Positions 1 to 6,364 are shown, counted from the stretch's first letter. The stretch is DNA of 15,454 bases from JBBRGG01 sp038240875 (GCA_038240875.1 JBBRGG010000063.1:1-15454); one strand, 5' to 3'. Made by a program: numbers and translations. Notes: generated by a model not told the origin, from the letters alone.

Positions 1-24
1 TTCGCCCTGACCTATCCTCCTCTC

Positions 25-1074
25 ATGTTCGTTGACCGTGCAATTATCGTGATTCGTGCTGGCAAAGGTGGCGACGGCGCTGTCGCGTTTCGTCGTGAAA
101 AAGGCGAGCCCAAGGGCGGCCCACATGGCGGCGACGGCGGCAAAGGTGGCGATGTTGTCATCGTCGCCGAAGAAGGCATGTCCACCCTCTTAGACTTCCG
201 CTACCAACGCGCCTGGGAAGCCCAAGACGGCGAATCAGGTTACAAAAAACAACAACATGGCGCCGACGGCCAAGACGTTGAACTCCACCTTCCCCCAGGC
301 ACCCTCGTCTATAACGACGAAACAGCCGAACTCGTCCACGATCTCAAGCCCGGCGAACGCGTCATCATCGCACGAGGCGGCCGCGGCGGCTTCGGCAACG
401 AACACTACAAAACCGCCGTCAGCCAAACCCCGCGCCACGCTTCGCCCGGTAACCCAGGACTCGGATACACCGTTCGCCTCGAACTTAAGCTCATCGCCGA
501 AGTCGGCTTCGTTGGCTTGCCCAACGCTGGCAAATCAACCCTCTTGGCCGCCCTCACCCGCGCTAACCCAAAGATCGCCAACTACCCGTTTACAACCCTC
601 TCGCCCCAGCTTGGCATCGCCGAACTCGACGCCCAGCGTCGCATGGTCCTCGCCGACATCCCAGGCCTCATCGAAGGCGCCTCCAAAGGCGCAGGCCTTG
701 GCCACGAATTCCTTCGCCACATCGAACGCACCCGCGTCATCGTCCACCTCCTCGATTGCCAGGCCGACAACACACACGAAGCCCACGAAAACTACCGTGT
801 CGTCCGCGCTGAGCTTGAGGCATACTCCCCAGAACTTGCCGCCAAGCCTGAGGTCGTCGTCCTCAACAAGATCGATCAGATGTACCCGAAGGAATCTCAA
901 AAAGCCTTCAAAGCCCTGTGCAAAGAGCTCGGCCTGCGCCCAGGTAAAGACGCGCTGGCCATCTCTGGTGCCGCCCGCGTCGGCCTTCGCGAACTTATGG
1001 ACCACCTCTGGCACATGATCCACCCGGACGACGCCAAAGCCAGTGGCTGGAAAGATGCGGCTGTAGAAGCCTAA
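25..1074 (+). CDS. obgE: Obg family GTPase (CgtA/ObgE)
   Basis: This is a ribosome-associated GTPase of the Obg family, which acts in the cytoplasm in late 50S subunit assembly and growth control. At 349 aa it has the full Obg fold (about 1-157) with glycine-rich stretches (GGDGG at 35-39, GGRGGFGN at 118-125). The G domain follows, with G1 GLPNAGKS (164-171), the switch I region around T190-T191, G3 DIPG (211-214), G4 NKID (281-284) and G5 SGAA (314-317). The chain ends about 30 residues after G5, so the optional C-terminal OCT domain of some Firmicute Obg proteins is absent. The ATG start gives the canonical MFVD-type N terminus. There is no clear Shine-Dalgarno upstream. The coding strand is markedly C-rich and G-poor, unlike the + strand genes beyond 4.4 kb. 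In many bacteria obg follows rplU-rpmA, which would lie outside this window. Confidence 0.97.
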   Translation: MFVDRAIIVIRAGKGGDGAVAFRREKGEPKGGPHGGDGGKGGDVVIVAEEGMSTLLDFRYQRAWEAQDGESGYKKQQHGADGQDVELHLPPGTLVYNDETAELVHDLKPGERVIIARGGRGGFGNEHYKTAVSQTPRHASPGNPGLGYTVRLELKLIAEVGFVGLPNAGKSTLLAALTRANPKIANYPFTTLSPQLGIAELDAQRRMVLADIPGLIEGASKGAGLGHEFLRHIERTRVIVHLLDCQADNTHEAHENYRVVRAELEAYSPELAAKPEVVVLNKIDQMYPKESQKAFKALCKELGLRPGKDALAISGAARVGLRELMDHLWHMIHPDDAKASGWKDAAVEA

Positions 1075-1106
1075 ACCGAAAGCCTAAACCGAAAGCCTAA
1101 ACCGAA
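1068..1106 (+). repeat. 13-bp tandem repeat, three perfect copies
   Basis: The unit AGCCTAAACCGAA occurs three times without a mismatch (1068-1080, 1081-1093, 1094-1106), followed by a partial AGC. The first copy contains the obgE stop codon TAA (1072-1074). The copies therefore extend from the last codon of obgE into the intergenic spacer. The unit length is not a multiple of three, so later copies are out of frame with the stop. Replication slippage is the simplest origin. Confidence 0.9.
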
Positions 1107-1148
1107 AGCTCGCGTGCGCGCCTCCCTCGGCTCGCCAACAATCGACTC

Positions 1149-2069
1149 ATGCTCTCCTTTATCGTCCCCGCGCGCACCAGCTCTGATCTCACCGCTGCCT
1201 GCCTCAATTCCATCGCCTCAACCGTTGGCACCCTCGGCGTAGCTCACCTCTGTGAATATGTCCTCATCGACGACGCTAGCGACACCCGCTGGGGAATTGC
1301 CGACCTCTTCTCTCAATTCCGTCAAGTCGCCAACGCTCCCTGCCACATCGCCCGATTCAAGCATTGGCAACACTACACCGGCGTCTTTGCCTATGGCCTT
1401 TCCGCCGCCAAAGGCGACCAAGTCTTCTTTATCTCCAACGACATTCAGATCACCCCAAGCTGGCTTCGCACCATTCTCGCCGTCGCACAGGCCTATCCAA
1501 ACGCTGGCATCGTCCGTGGCGTCGCCAACATCGTCGATAGCCACCCCGAGCACGAATTCTTCCCACCCATCGAGCCCCGCAGCTACAACGACATCACGTC
1601 CTTCTCCGATCACATCGCACAAATCAATGGCCTGTTAGCTACCGAAGATGAGCTTCTCTCCGGCGATGCCATCCTCATCCGCCGCCCCCTCATCGACCGC
1701 ATCGGCGTCCCTGATCGCCAATTCTTTGGCTACTTCGGCGACCCCGACTTTGGCCTTCGCGCCCGCCGCGCCGGCTTCTCTCTCATGTGCGCTAAAGGGG
1801 CCTGGCTCTACCACACTGGTCAAGGTCACATTAAGGCCGAAGCTCAAGTTTCCCAATCAACCGTGGACGCACAAGTCGTCAAACGCCGGGAACTAGTCAT
1901 CGCGCAATATGCCAAATTCAAAGCGAAATGGGCTGGTGCCAAGCTCCCCGAGCAGTACAGCAACGTCAAAGAATTCGACGTTCCCTCGCTCCTCGCGCTC
2001 GATCGCCCGGCGTCCTTCAACCGCGTCGAACCACTCAAATTCCCCAATCCCGAAGTCGACATCCTTTAA
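1149..2069 (+). CDS. GT2-like glycosyltransferase
   Basis: This is a predicted nucleotide-sugar-dependent glycosyltransferase with a GT-A fold, resembling family 2 / rhamnosyltransferase-type enzymes. The 306 aa chain starts with the usual first strand FIVPAR (4-9). An acidic pair, DDAS, sits at 41-44 and a SND motif at 96-98, where the metal-binding DxD-like segment is expected. The acceptor-side motif GDPDFGLRARRAG lies at 197-209, and a conserved-looking W219-L-Y-H222 follows. No signal peptide or membrane segment is visible, so it probably acts on the cytoplasmic face of the membrane. Substrates cannot be read from the sequence. Cell-surface polysaccharide or lipopolysaccharide sugar transfer would fit the neighbouring lpxI, but that is inference. 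It starts 74 bp after obgE with no evident Shine-Dalgarno, and its coding strand is C-rich like obgE. Confidence 0.85.
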   Translation: MLSFIVPARTSSDLTAACLNSIASTVGTLGVAHLCEYVLIDDASDTRWGIADLFSQFRQVANAPCHIARFKHWQHYTGVFAYGLSAAKGDQVFFISNDIQITPSWLRTILAVAQAYPNAGIVRGVANIVDSHPEHEFFPPIEPRSYNDITSFSDHIAQINGLLATEDELLSGDAILIRRPLIDRIGVPDRQFFGYFGDPDFGLRARRAGFSLMCAKGAWLYHTGQGHIKAEAQVSQSTVDAQVVKRRELVIAQYAKFKAKWAGAKLPEQYSNVKEFDVPSLLALDRPASFNRVEPLKFPNPEVDIL

Positions 2070-2123
2070 CACGCTAATCTTCTTGCCTTTGCCATTATCC
2101 CTTCGCCTAAAAGACTTTGCCTT

Positions 2124-2145
2124 GGGTGGTCCAGCCGTCCCACCC
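2124..2145. terminator. Weak inverted repeat between convergent genes
   Basis: GGGTGG (2124-2129) pairs with CCACCC (2140-2145) around a 10-nt loop, in the 118-bp gap between the convergent glycosyltransferase and methyltransferase genes. The position suits a bidirectional terminator. No proper T run follows on either strand, so the call is tentative. Confidence 0.3.
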
Positions 2146-2187
2146 GGTTGCTTTCACTAACCCTCTCTGCTTTACCGCCCTTACCCT

Positions 2188-2874
2188 TCACACCCTCTCT
2201 AATAACCCCAAAAACTCTGTATTCCCATTGATCGCGTCCTTCCCGCCCGTTATTGGCGAGGTCGCGATAGCCAGCACCCGCAACCCCGCTTCTTCTAGAT
2301 CTTCACACGCGAGCGAAGCAAACCGCCTTGCGTCGGCGATCTCCAGCACGCATCCCTTGGGCATCCTCTTTGGATCTCGCGCATGCGCCTCATAATGTGG
2401 CTTGATCAGCGTGATGCACCTTCCCGCGCCGTCGCTTCGCATCCATCGCAACATCGCCGGTGCGAGCCTTTTTTGCGTCGTCCATCCCGCGTCGGCAACC
2501 ACCAAATCCACGCCCACAACATCATCGCGCACCAACGGCTCAGGCATCTCCGCGTGCAGCGCGTTGGTCCGTTCCATCACTATCACGCGCAGATCCTTAC
2601 GTAGTGTCCACGCCAACTCGCCATACGCCGTGTCGATGGCGAATACTCGCGCCGCGCCCGCCTTAAGCAAGCAATCGGTAAACCCACCCGTGCTGCACCC
2701 AAAGTCCGCGCACACCAATCCCGTCATGTCCATTCCTAACGCATCACTTCCAAACGCATCCAGCGCATGCCGCAACTTCAGCCCGCCTCGGCTGACAAAC
2801 GCAGCCGTAGCCGCAATCATCTTCACTTCTTCAGTTCGATTTACCGCAGGAGCAGTGAGGCGTTTCTTTGGCAC
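2188..2874 (-). CDS. TlyA/FtsJ-type RNA 2'-O-methyltransferase lacking S4 domain
   Basis: This is a predicted SAM-dependent RNA ribose methyltransferase of the TlyA (FtsJ/RrmJ-like) family. Visible motifs are VSRGGLKL (27-34), which opens the TlyA catalytic domain, the SAM-binding DFGCSTGGFTD (57-67), LVVADAGW (124-131), LIKPHYE (156-162) and the late GNTEFL (217-222). A K-D-K-E catalytic tetrad can be proposed as K33, D128, K158 and E220. Classical TlyA proteins carry about 60 residues of S4 RNA-binding domain before the RGG motif. Here only 26 residues precede it, and an in-frame stop at 2905-2907 rules out a longer N terminus. The start used is GTG at 2872-2874, with AGGGG about 8 nt upstream. 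An ATG at residue 19 is the alternative. It lies 75 bp downstream of lpxI on the same strand, so the two are probably co-transcribed. Its substrate (16S, 23S or other RNA) is not deducible. Confidence 0.85.
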   Translation of the reverse strand: MPKKRLTAPAVNRTEEVKMIAATAAFVSRGGLKLRHALDAFGSDALGMDMTGLVCADFGCSTGGFTDCLLKAGAARVFAIDTAYGELAWTLRKDLRVIVMERTNALHAEMPEPLVRDDVVGVDLVVADAGWTTQKRLAPAMLRWMRSDGAGRCITLIKPHYEAHARDPKRMPKGCVLEIADARRFASLACEDLEEAGLRVLAIATSPITGGKDAINGNTEFLGLLERV

Positions 2875-2949
2875 GCGCGTCGCCCCTGAATCATGCGCCT
2901 CTGCTCAGTACGCAACTGTTGCCGCACGAACATTTCGGCGACGCCCTAC

Positions 2950-3903
2950 TCAAAACCCAGCATCCACCGTCCACGATACCGGCTGCTCCACCGGCTTGAT
3001 CTCAACATGCGTCAGCGAAGGCACGCCAACCACCGACACGCCCAACTGGTCGGCAAGATCCAGCATCTCTTCCTTGTCCACCATGATCACGTCCCCACCC
3101 GACAGCGCCAAGCACCCAGCACCATTCGCCGCGAGCTTCCGAATCGTGTTCACGCCAACCGTTGGCACATCCGCCCGCCGATCATGCCCCAACCGTGCAC
3201 CCTTCACGAGCGTCCACCCTTTGGACCGGCACAACTGACCTGCACGCTCGATCAACCTATCCGTGCCTTCAACTGCTTCAACCGCGATCACGTCGCGCTC
3301 GCGCACGGCGATGGTCTGGCCAATATCGAGCCGAAGTGCCTGCGCGAGCAAAGGCCAGGCAAAGTCGATGTCGGCTTGCTGATTCGCGGTTGGACGCCGA
3401 CGTGTCATCACGCCTGTTTCAGCCATGCTATCCGGGATCGGTGCCGTCGAATCAAGAAGCGTAACCCCGCACCGATCAAGCTCATCGGCGATCATCGCCA
3501 GCACCGCGTGGCTGCGACGGTCTCGCCGAAGGTGCTTGTACCAACTCACCAGCGTGCGCACGTCGGGCACATTCCGGAACATCCGCCAAGGATCGTGCAT
3601 CAACTTGGCCTTATCGACCTTCCCAACCATGATCGCGTGGCGAACGCCCATCCGCGTCAAAATCTTGCCCCAACTACCAATACGCAATACGCCAACGTCG
3701 CGAAACGTCGAGCACAAGCAAGGCAGTTCCGGGCTATACTGATCCGAAAGCCCAAGCCCATGCACCGGATGTCCAGCAGCACGAAGGCTTTGCGCAATCA
3801 TGATCGGCAAACGGCCCCCGCCCGCGATCAGCCCAATAGCTGTCGGTGGCGGCGGAGGATCAATCAAAACTGGTCCGACGGGGCAGACCACGGAAGACAT
3901 CAT
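2950..3903 (-). CDS. lpxI: UDP-2,3-diacylglucosamine hydrolase LpxI
   Basis: LpxI hydrolyses UDP-2,3-diacylglucosamine to lipid X plus UMP. It is the metal-dependent alternative to LpxH in lipid A biosynthesis, acting at the inner face of the cytoplasmic membrane. With the ATG at 3901-3903 the protein has 317 aa. An opening block IGLIAGGGRLP is at 23-33 and VGKVDK at 93-98. The C-terminal domain has DRRSHAVLAMIADEL (128-142), the GVMTRRRPT block (164-172), LDIGQT (192-197), AVEAVEGTD (207-215) and HDRRADVPTVG (240-250). Together these match the family through its full length. An in-frame TTG start at 3987 would add 28 residues but lacks a ribosome binding site and lies outside the conserved core. 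A second ATG directly follows the first. A five-proline run precedes the domain. It heads a probable minus-strand pair with the methyltransferase gene. Confidence 0.92.
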   Translation of the reverse strand: MMSSVVCPVGPVLIDPPPPPTAIGLIAGGGRLPIMIAQSLRAAGHPVHGLGLSDQYSPELPCLCSTFRDVGVLRIGSWGKILTRMGVRHAIMVGKVDKAKLMHDPWRMFRNVPDVRTLVSWYKHLRRDRRSHAVLAMIADELDRCGVTLLDSTAPIPDSMAETGVMTRRRPTANQQADIDFAWPLLAQALRLDIGQTIAVRERDVIAVEAVEGTDRLIERAGQLCRSKGWTLVKGARLGHDRRADVPTVGVNTIRKLAANGAGCLALSGGDVIMVDKEEMLDLADQLGVSVVGVPSLTHVEIKPVEQPVSWTVDAGF

Positions 3904-4026
3904 TTCACGTATCTCACGCTGCCGAAACCGTTTCTGTAAAGAACACAAACTCAAACGCCATGCTGGCCTACCAAACTCTGGTTCCAAATGATGGCCAAAT
4001 CACAAGCAAAAACGGTCACTAAAACC

Positions 4027-4059
4027 CGAAGCACGCCGCGGCAGGCGGCAAATGCTTCG
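4027..4059. promoter_or_regulatory. Imperfect GC-rich hairpin upstream of lpxI
   Basis: Outer arms CGAAGCA (4027-4033) and TGCTTCG (4053-4059) enclose inner arms GCCGC (4035-4039) and GCGGC (4045-4049). They are separated by an asymmetric bulge (1 versus 3 nt) and a 5-nt loop, giving 12 base pairs in total. On the minus strand the hairpin is followed by GGGTTTTAG, a short T run. It could be a leader hairpin or attenuator in the lpxI transcript, or a weak terminator. The structure is visible; the role is inference. Confidence 0.4.
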
Positions 4060-4291
4060 CAAGATTACCCCACTTTTCGACATATGCCGAAGCGTGAATG
4101 AATCCCTCTGAGAAGCCGATACTGTACGACACTCACGCCTACGCATCAAGATCTAATAAGGGATCCTTCCAAAATCCTATCGATCGCTAACGCCGCCACG
4201 CTTGTTTGTGAGTGTTTTCATCAAACATCGCCTATTCAGTTGGCAATTTTGATGTAGGCTTTTCAGTTCTTTTTCCCCTCTTTATATGACC

Positions 4292-4295
4292 GGAG
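4292..4295 (+). promoter_or_regulatory. GGAG ribosome binding site supporting a TTG start
   Basis: GGAG ends 6 nt before the TTG at 4302, the only evidence for that rare start. A competing site, GAGGG at about 4380-4384, precedes an in-frame GTG at 4392 by 7 nt. That GTG would remove 30 weakly informative N-terminal residues while keeping all four cysteines. Confidence 0.45.
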
Positions 4296-4301
4296 TTCGG
4301 C

Positions 4302-4607
4302 TTGACCTACAACCAAACCCAACCCGGTTCATCTCAAAACCAGCCTCTTGGGTATCGCACGCTCTCGCTCGACATCGTTGAGGGTGTCGCAGTGACCCAA
4401 AGCCAGGTTTCAATTCCTGAAGTGGGCGGGTCTAAGGGTAAACCTTGGATACAAGTTTGGTTTGCCTGTACAGGGCAGTACCAACGAGTCTTTCGCAATG
4501 CCGACGGATCGGCGTACATGGTTCGGTGCACAACCTGTGGTAAAACGATGCGCTTTGCCGTCGGCTCGGGTGGCACGAACCAGCGGATGTTCACGGTGAC
4601 GTGCTGA
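4302..4607 (+). CDS. Small four-Cys (zinc-ribbon-like) protein
   Basis: I do not recognise a named family. The product is 101 aa from a TTG start, or 71 aa from a GTG at 4392, which may be the true start. It is soluble with no signal peptide. The C-terminal half reads like a small metal-binding module: C56, then C76-T-T-C79 followed by G-K, and a cysteine as the very last residue (C101). A tetracysteine zinc site made of these four is plausible. I associate short proteins of this pattern, ending in cysteine, with planctomycete genomes, but could not check this. The stop overlaps the start of the next gene by 7 nt (GTGCTGA, 4601-4607). It therefore heads a translationally coupled trio with the unknown protein and the LolA-like lipoprotein. 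Composition changes from C-rich to G-rich inside its first 90 bases. Confidence 0.7.
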   Translation: MTYNQTQPGSSQNQPLGYRTLSLDIVEGVAVTQSQVSIPEVGGSKGKPWIQVWFACTGQYQRVFRNADGSAYMVRCTTCGKTMRFAVGSGGTNQRMFTVTC

Positions 4608-5161
4608 AGGCGAGCGGGTTACAGTCGATGATGAGCGTGTTGCAAGGGTCGTATTCATTGGCACGGTGCACCGGTGTTTGTGCTGCCACGGGTAAAACAA
4701 TTGGCGTGGGCGAGGCGTGCGTTGCCCTGCTGATTGAGCGTGATGATGTGGTTGGGCTTGAACGCATCGACTTTACTGTCGAAGCGTGGGACGCTGGGGC
4801 TAGGCCAGCGGCTCCGGCGCGAGTGTTTGCTCATTGGCGTGCGACCCATGTTGTTGGCGAATCCACGAACAAGCTCAAGCCGCTGCTTTCAGATGAAGAA
4901 CTGTTGGACCTCTTTCAAGAGCTTGGCGAAGCCACCGAACCCAAGCGGCTGGCATTTCGCTATGTCCTTACGCTGATGCTAGTTCGGCGAAAGGTTTTGG
5001 TCGCATTTGGCTCTGGGCGAGGTGTGATTCGCGTGCGTCCCAAGGGTGCGCCCGAGGGCGCTGAGGCGGTCGAAGTGCGTGATCCGGGGCTTGATGATGG
5101 GTTGGTCGCCGAGGCAATCGAGCAGTTGTCAAAGGTTGTTCCAATTGAGGCCAAGAGATGA
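4601..5161 (+). CDS. Conserved-looking protein of unknown function
   Basis: This is a 186 aa soluble protein with no recognised family name. The N-terminal part contains RCTGVCAATGKTIGVGEAC (22-40), a Cys-x3-Cys plus Cys arrangement (C23, C27, C40) like half of a metal-binding or structural knuckle. A predicted beta-rich segment with W63 and W79 follows. A helical segment from SDEELLDLFQELGE (97-110) to FRYVLTLMLVRRKVL (119-133) comes next, then a basic stretch and a helical end. The GTG at 4601 overlaps the preceding stop. ATG codons at 4628 and 4631 (residues 10-11) are good alternatives, because the conserved-looking part begins after them. The stop overlaps the next start as ATGA (5158-5161), so all three genes should be co-translated. 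The order small Cys protein, this protein, lipoprotein suggests a shared envelope-related task, which is inference only. Confidence 0.75.
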   Translation: MLKASGLQSMMSVLQGSYSLARCTGVCAATGKTIGVGEACVALLIERDDVVGLERIDFTVEAWDAGARPAAPARVFAHWRATHVVGESTNKLKPLLSDEELLDLFQELGEATEPKRLAFRYVLTLMLVRRKVLVAFGSGRGVIRVRPKGAPEGAEAVEVRDPGLDDGLVAEAIEQLSKVVPIEAKR

Positions 5162-6156
5162 ATATGCGGATCGTCAAATGGGTCAGGTACGTGCGCACGC
5201 TTGAGATCAGTGCGGCGAGTGGCCAAGCGATGTGCGTGGCAGGAGTATTTGTAGTCGCGAGTGCGCTCGTTGGATGCGAGAGCGGTGGTTCAAACCTTGA
5301 TAGGCCAGGTTTGGGCGCACACGTTGAGTCAAGTCGCGTAAAGCCAAGTCGAGGGCCACTGCCAACATATGAATCGGTGCGAATGGGGTACAACGCGCGA
5401 GTGGACCGCTTGGAACGGCTGCAGTGTTCGCTTTCGATCACCGCAACAACGATAAACCAAGAAGGTGAAGAAGAAACGAATACGGCCGAGGGATATCTGG
5501 TGGTGGAGAGGCCATCGCGGATTGCGCTTCGGGTTGATAAAGCCGGGCAGTCAATTGCGTATTTGGGCGCGAATGAAGAGAGTGTGTGGTCGTTTGATTT
5601 GTCGAGCAACCCCAAGGTCGCGACGATTTCGGCACGTGCGGATGCAGAAGTTGGGAGTGCTAAAGGGCAGGCGGGGGTGCTGCCGGTTGATCCGCGGGTG
5701 CTGGTTGATTTGCTTGGGGTAACGCCTTTGCCCGCGAGGGAGAGTGAGTTGGTGTTGCCGATTGCATGGGCGCCGCGCGATGCTGTTGCGGGCGTTGAAG
5801 GCGCGGGGAGTAGCACGCTGCTTCGCGTGGTGCGCAAGGTGGGCAGGCAGCGGCTGGTGATGGATATTTCGCCGCGTGACTTTGTGCTGGTGCGATCAAC
5901 GGTCTTTGATGCAGATGGAAGTGTGGCGGGGAAGGCGGCGTATTCGCGGGATGGAGCAGTTGAGGTTCGCGGCGATCGGATCTCGCTGCCAAGGATGGCG
6001 GAGGCAATTGTGGTGGATGTTCCTGCGTGGGGTGCGAAGATTCGGTTGCGGCTGGTGAGCCCGCAAAACCCGGCTGAACGGTTGCGTTCGCAGGCATTTG
6101 ATCTTGATGGGTTGCTCAAGGCGTACGACATCACGGACATTCGCAAGCCGAAGTAG
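5158..6156 (+). CDS. LolA-like lipoprotein
   Basis: This is a predicted lipoprotein of 332 aa. A hydrophobic stretch (about 26-39) ends in the lipobox ALVGC with C40 as the modified cysteine. The n-region is unusually long, and an ATG at residue 25 (5230) would give a compact signal peptide, but the ATGA overlap favours the first start. The mature part has alternating strands typical of the LolA/LolB fold. Examples are a YESVRMGYNARVDRLERL helix (71-88) and strands such as GYLVVERPSRIALRV (112-126), IAYLGANEESVWSFDL (133-148) and FVLVRSTVFDADG. It could carry or dock lipids or lipoproteins, or act in envelope biogenesis. The match to LolA is by pattern rather than a signature residue, so function is uncertain. 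It ends the overlapping trio beginning at 4302. Confidence 0.75.
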   Translation: MNMRIVKWVRYVRTLEISAASGQAMCVAGVFVVASALVGCESGGSNLDRPGLGAHVESSRVKPSRGPLPTYESVRMGYNARVDRLERLQCSLSITATTINQEGEEETNTAEGYLVVERPSRIALRVDKAGQSIAYLGANEESVWSFDLSSNPKVATISARADAEVGSAKGQAGVLPVDPRVLVDLLGVTPLPARESELVLPIAWAPRDAVAGVEGAGSSTLLRVVRKVGRQRLVMDISPRDFVLVRSTVFDADGSVAGKAAYSRDGAVEVRGDRISLPRMAEAIVVDVPAWGAKIRLRLVSPQNPAERLRSQAFDLDGLLKAYDITDIRKPK

Positions 6157-6178
6157 TTGTGGAAGAAAAAGTGGTAGA

Positions 6179-6196
6179 GGCAAAGGCAAAGGCAAA
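6179..6196 (+). repeat. GGCAAA hexanucleotide repeat, three copies
   Basis: Three perfect GGCAAA units follow the lipoprotein stop by about 20 bases and continue into an A-rich stretch. It is a simple sequence repeat in a purine-rich spacer, probably from slippage. Confidence 0.8.
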
Positions 6197-6232
6197 GAAA
6201 AAGACTGTTCACCACAAGAGGCACCGAGGCAC

Positions 6233-6270
6233 AGAGAAGAGAGAAGAGAGAAGAGAGAAGAGAGAAGAAG
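6233..6270 (+). repeat. 38-nt pure purine tract with 7-bp repeat x5
   Basis: Positions 6233-6267 are five perfect copies of AGAGAAG, followed by AAG, making 38 uninterrupted purines. The repeat is also mirror-symmetric, a property of sequences that can fold into intramolecular triplex (H-DNA). It lies in the 208-bp spacer between the lipoprotein and the RDD protein, flanked by GAGGCACCGAGGCACAGAG on the left and GTGGCACAGTTGCAGAGTGA on the right. No gene is supported here. The reading frame open on the minus strand only translates the low-complexity repeat. Confidence 0.85.
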
Positions 6271-6364
6271 TGGCACAGTTGCAGAGTGAAAGAGTGAAAT
6301 CCGTTATGCCGTGAAGCCGAGTCGTTGAAATTATCGAAGTCAGGGATAGAGAGGCCGAAGTCAC

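Larger units (their letters stand above)
3904..4301. other. Divergent intergenic region, composition switch nearby
   Basis: This spacer separates the minus-strand lpxI pair from the long + strand series and should hold promoters for both directions. I see no confident -35/-10 or sigma-54 pair. It contains the hairpin at 4027-4059. It also has a cluster of palindromic hexamers (AGATCT, GGATCC, ATCGAT, CGATCG) at about 4148-4186 with three GATC sites, and a 6-bp inverted repeat TGTTTG/CAAACA (4203-4208, 4222-4227). The 4201-4290 part is AT-rich relative to the surroundings. I found no 9-mer matching TTATNCACA on either strand with fewer than three mismatches. No coding sequence is supported, apart from the possible TTG-initiated N-terminal extension of lpxI up to 3987. 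Confidence 0.6.

Noticed and set aside
257..1018. 253-codon open frame inside obgE
   Set aside because: It is a frame-shifted shadow of obgE, with a Ser/Pro/Thr-rich low-complexity translation.
2402..3238. 278-codon open frame on the + strand
   Set aside because: It is a shadow across the methyltransferase and the lpxI end, and is Ser/Thr/Ala/Arg-rich with no motif.
2893..3939. 348-codon open frame on the + strand
   Set aside because: It is antisense to lpxI, which carries full family motifs. The translation is His/Arg/Pro-rich without any domain.
4201..4290. DnaA boxes at the composition switch
   Set aside because: No 9-mer there matches TTATNCACA or its complement closely. The nearest in the surrounding spacer has three mismatches.
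4302..5161. Frameshifted single gene (first two genes of the trio)
   Set aside because: The 7-nt start/stop overlap is a normal coupled junction. The first protein ends on a cysteine that completes its four-Cys set, so two genes are the simpler reading.
6271..6284. Sigma-54-like promoter (TGGCAC...TTGCA)
   Set aside because: The spacing between the GG and GC elements is about 3 bp too short for a -24/-12 promoter.
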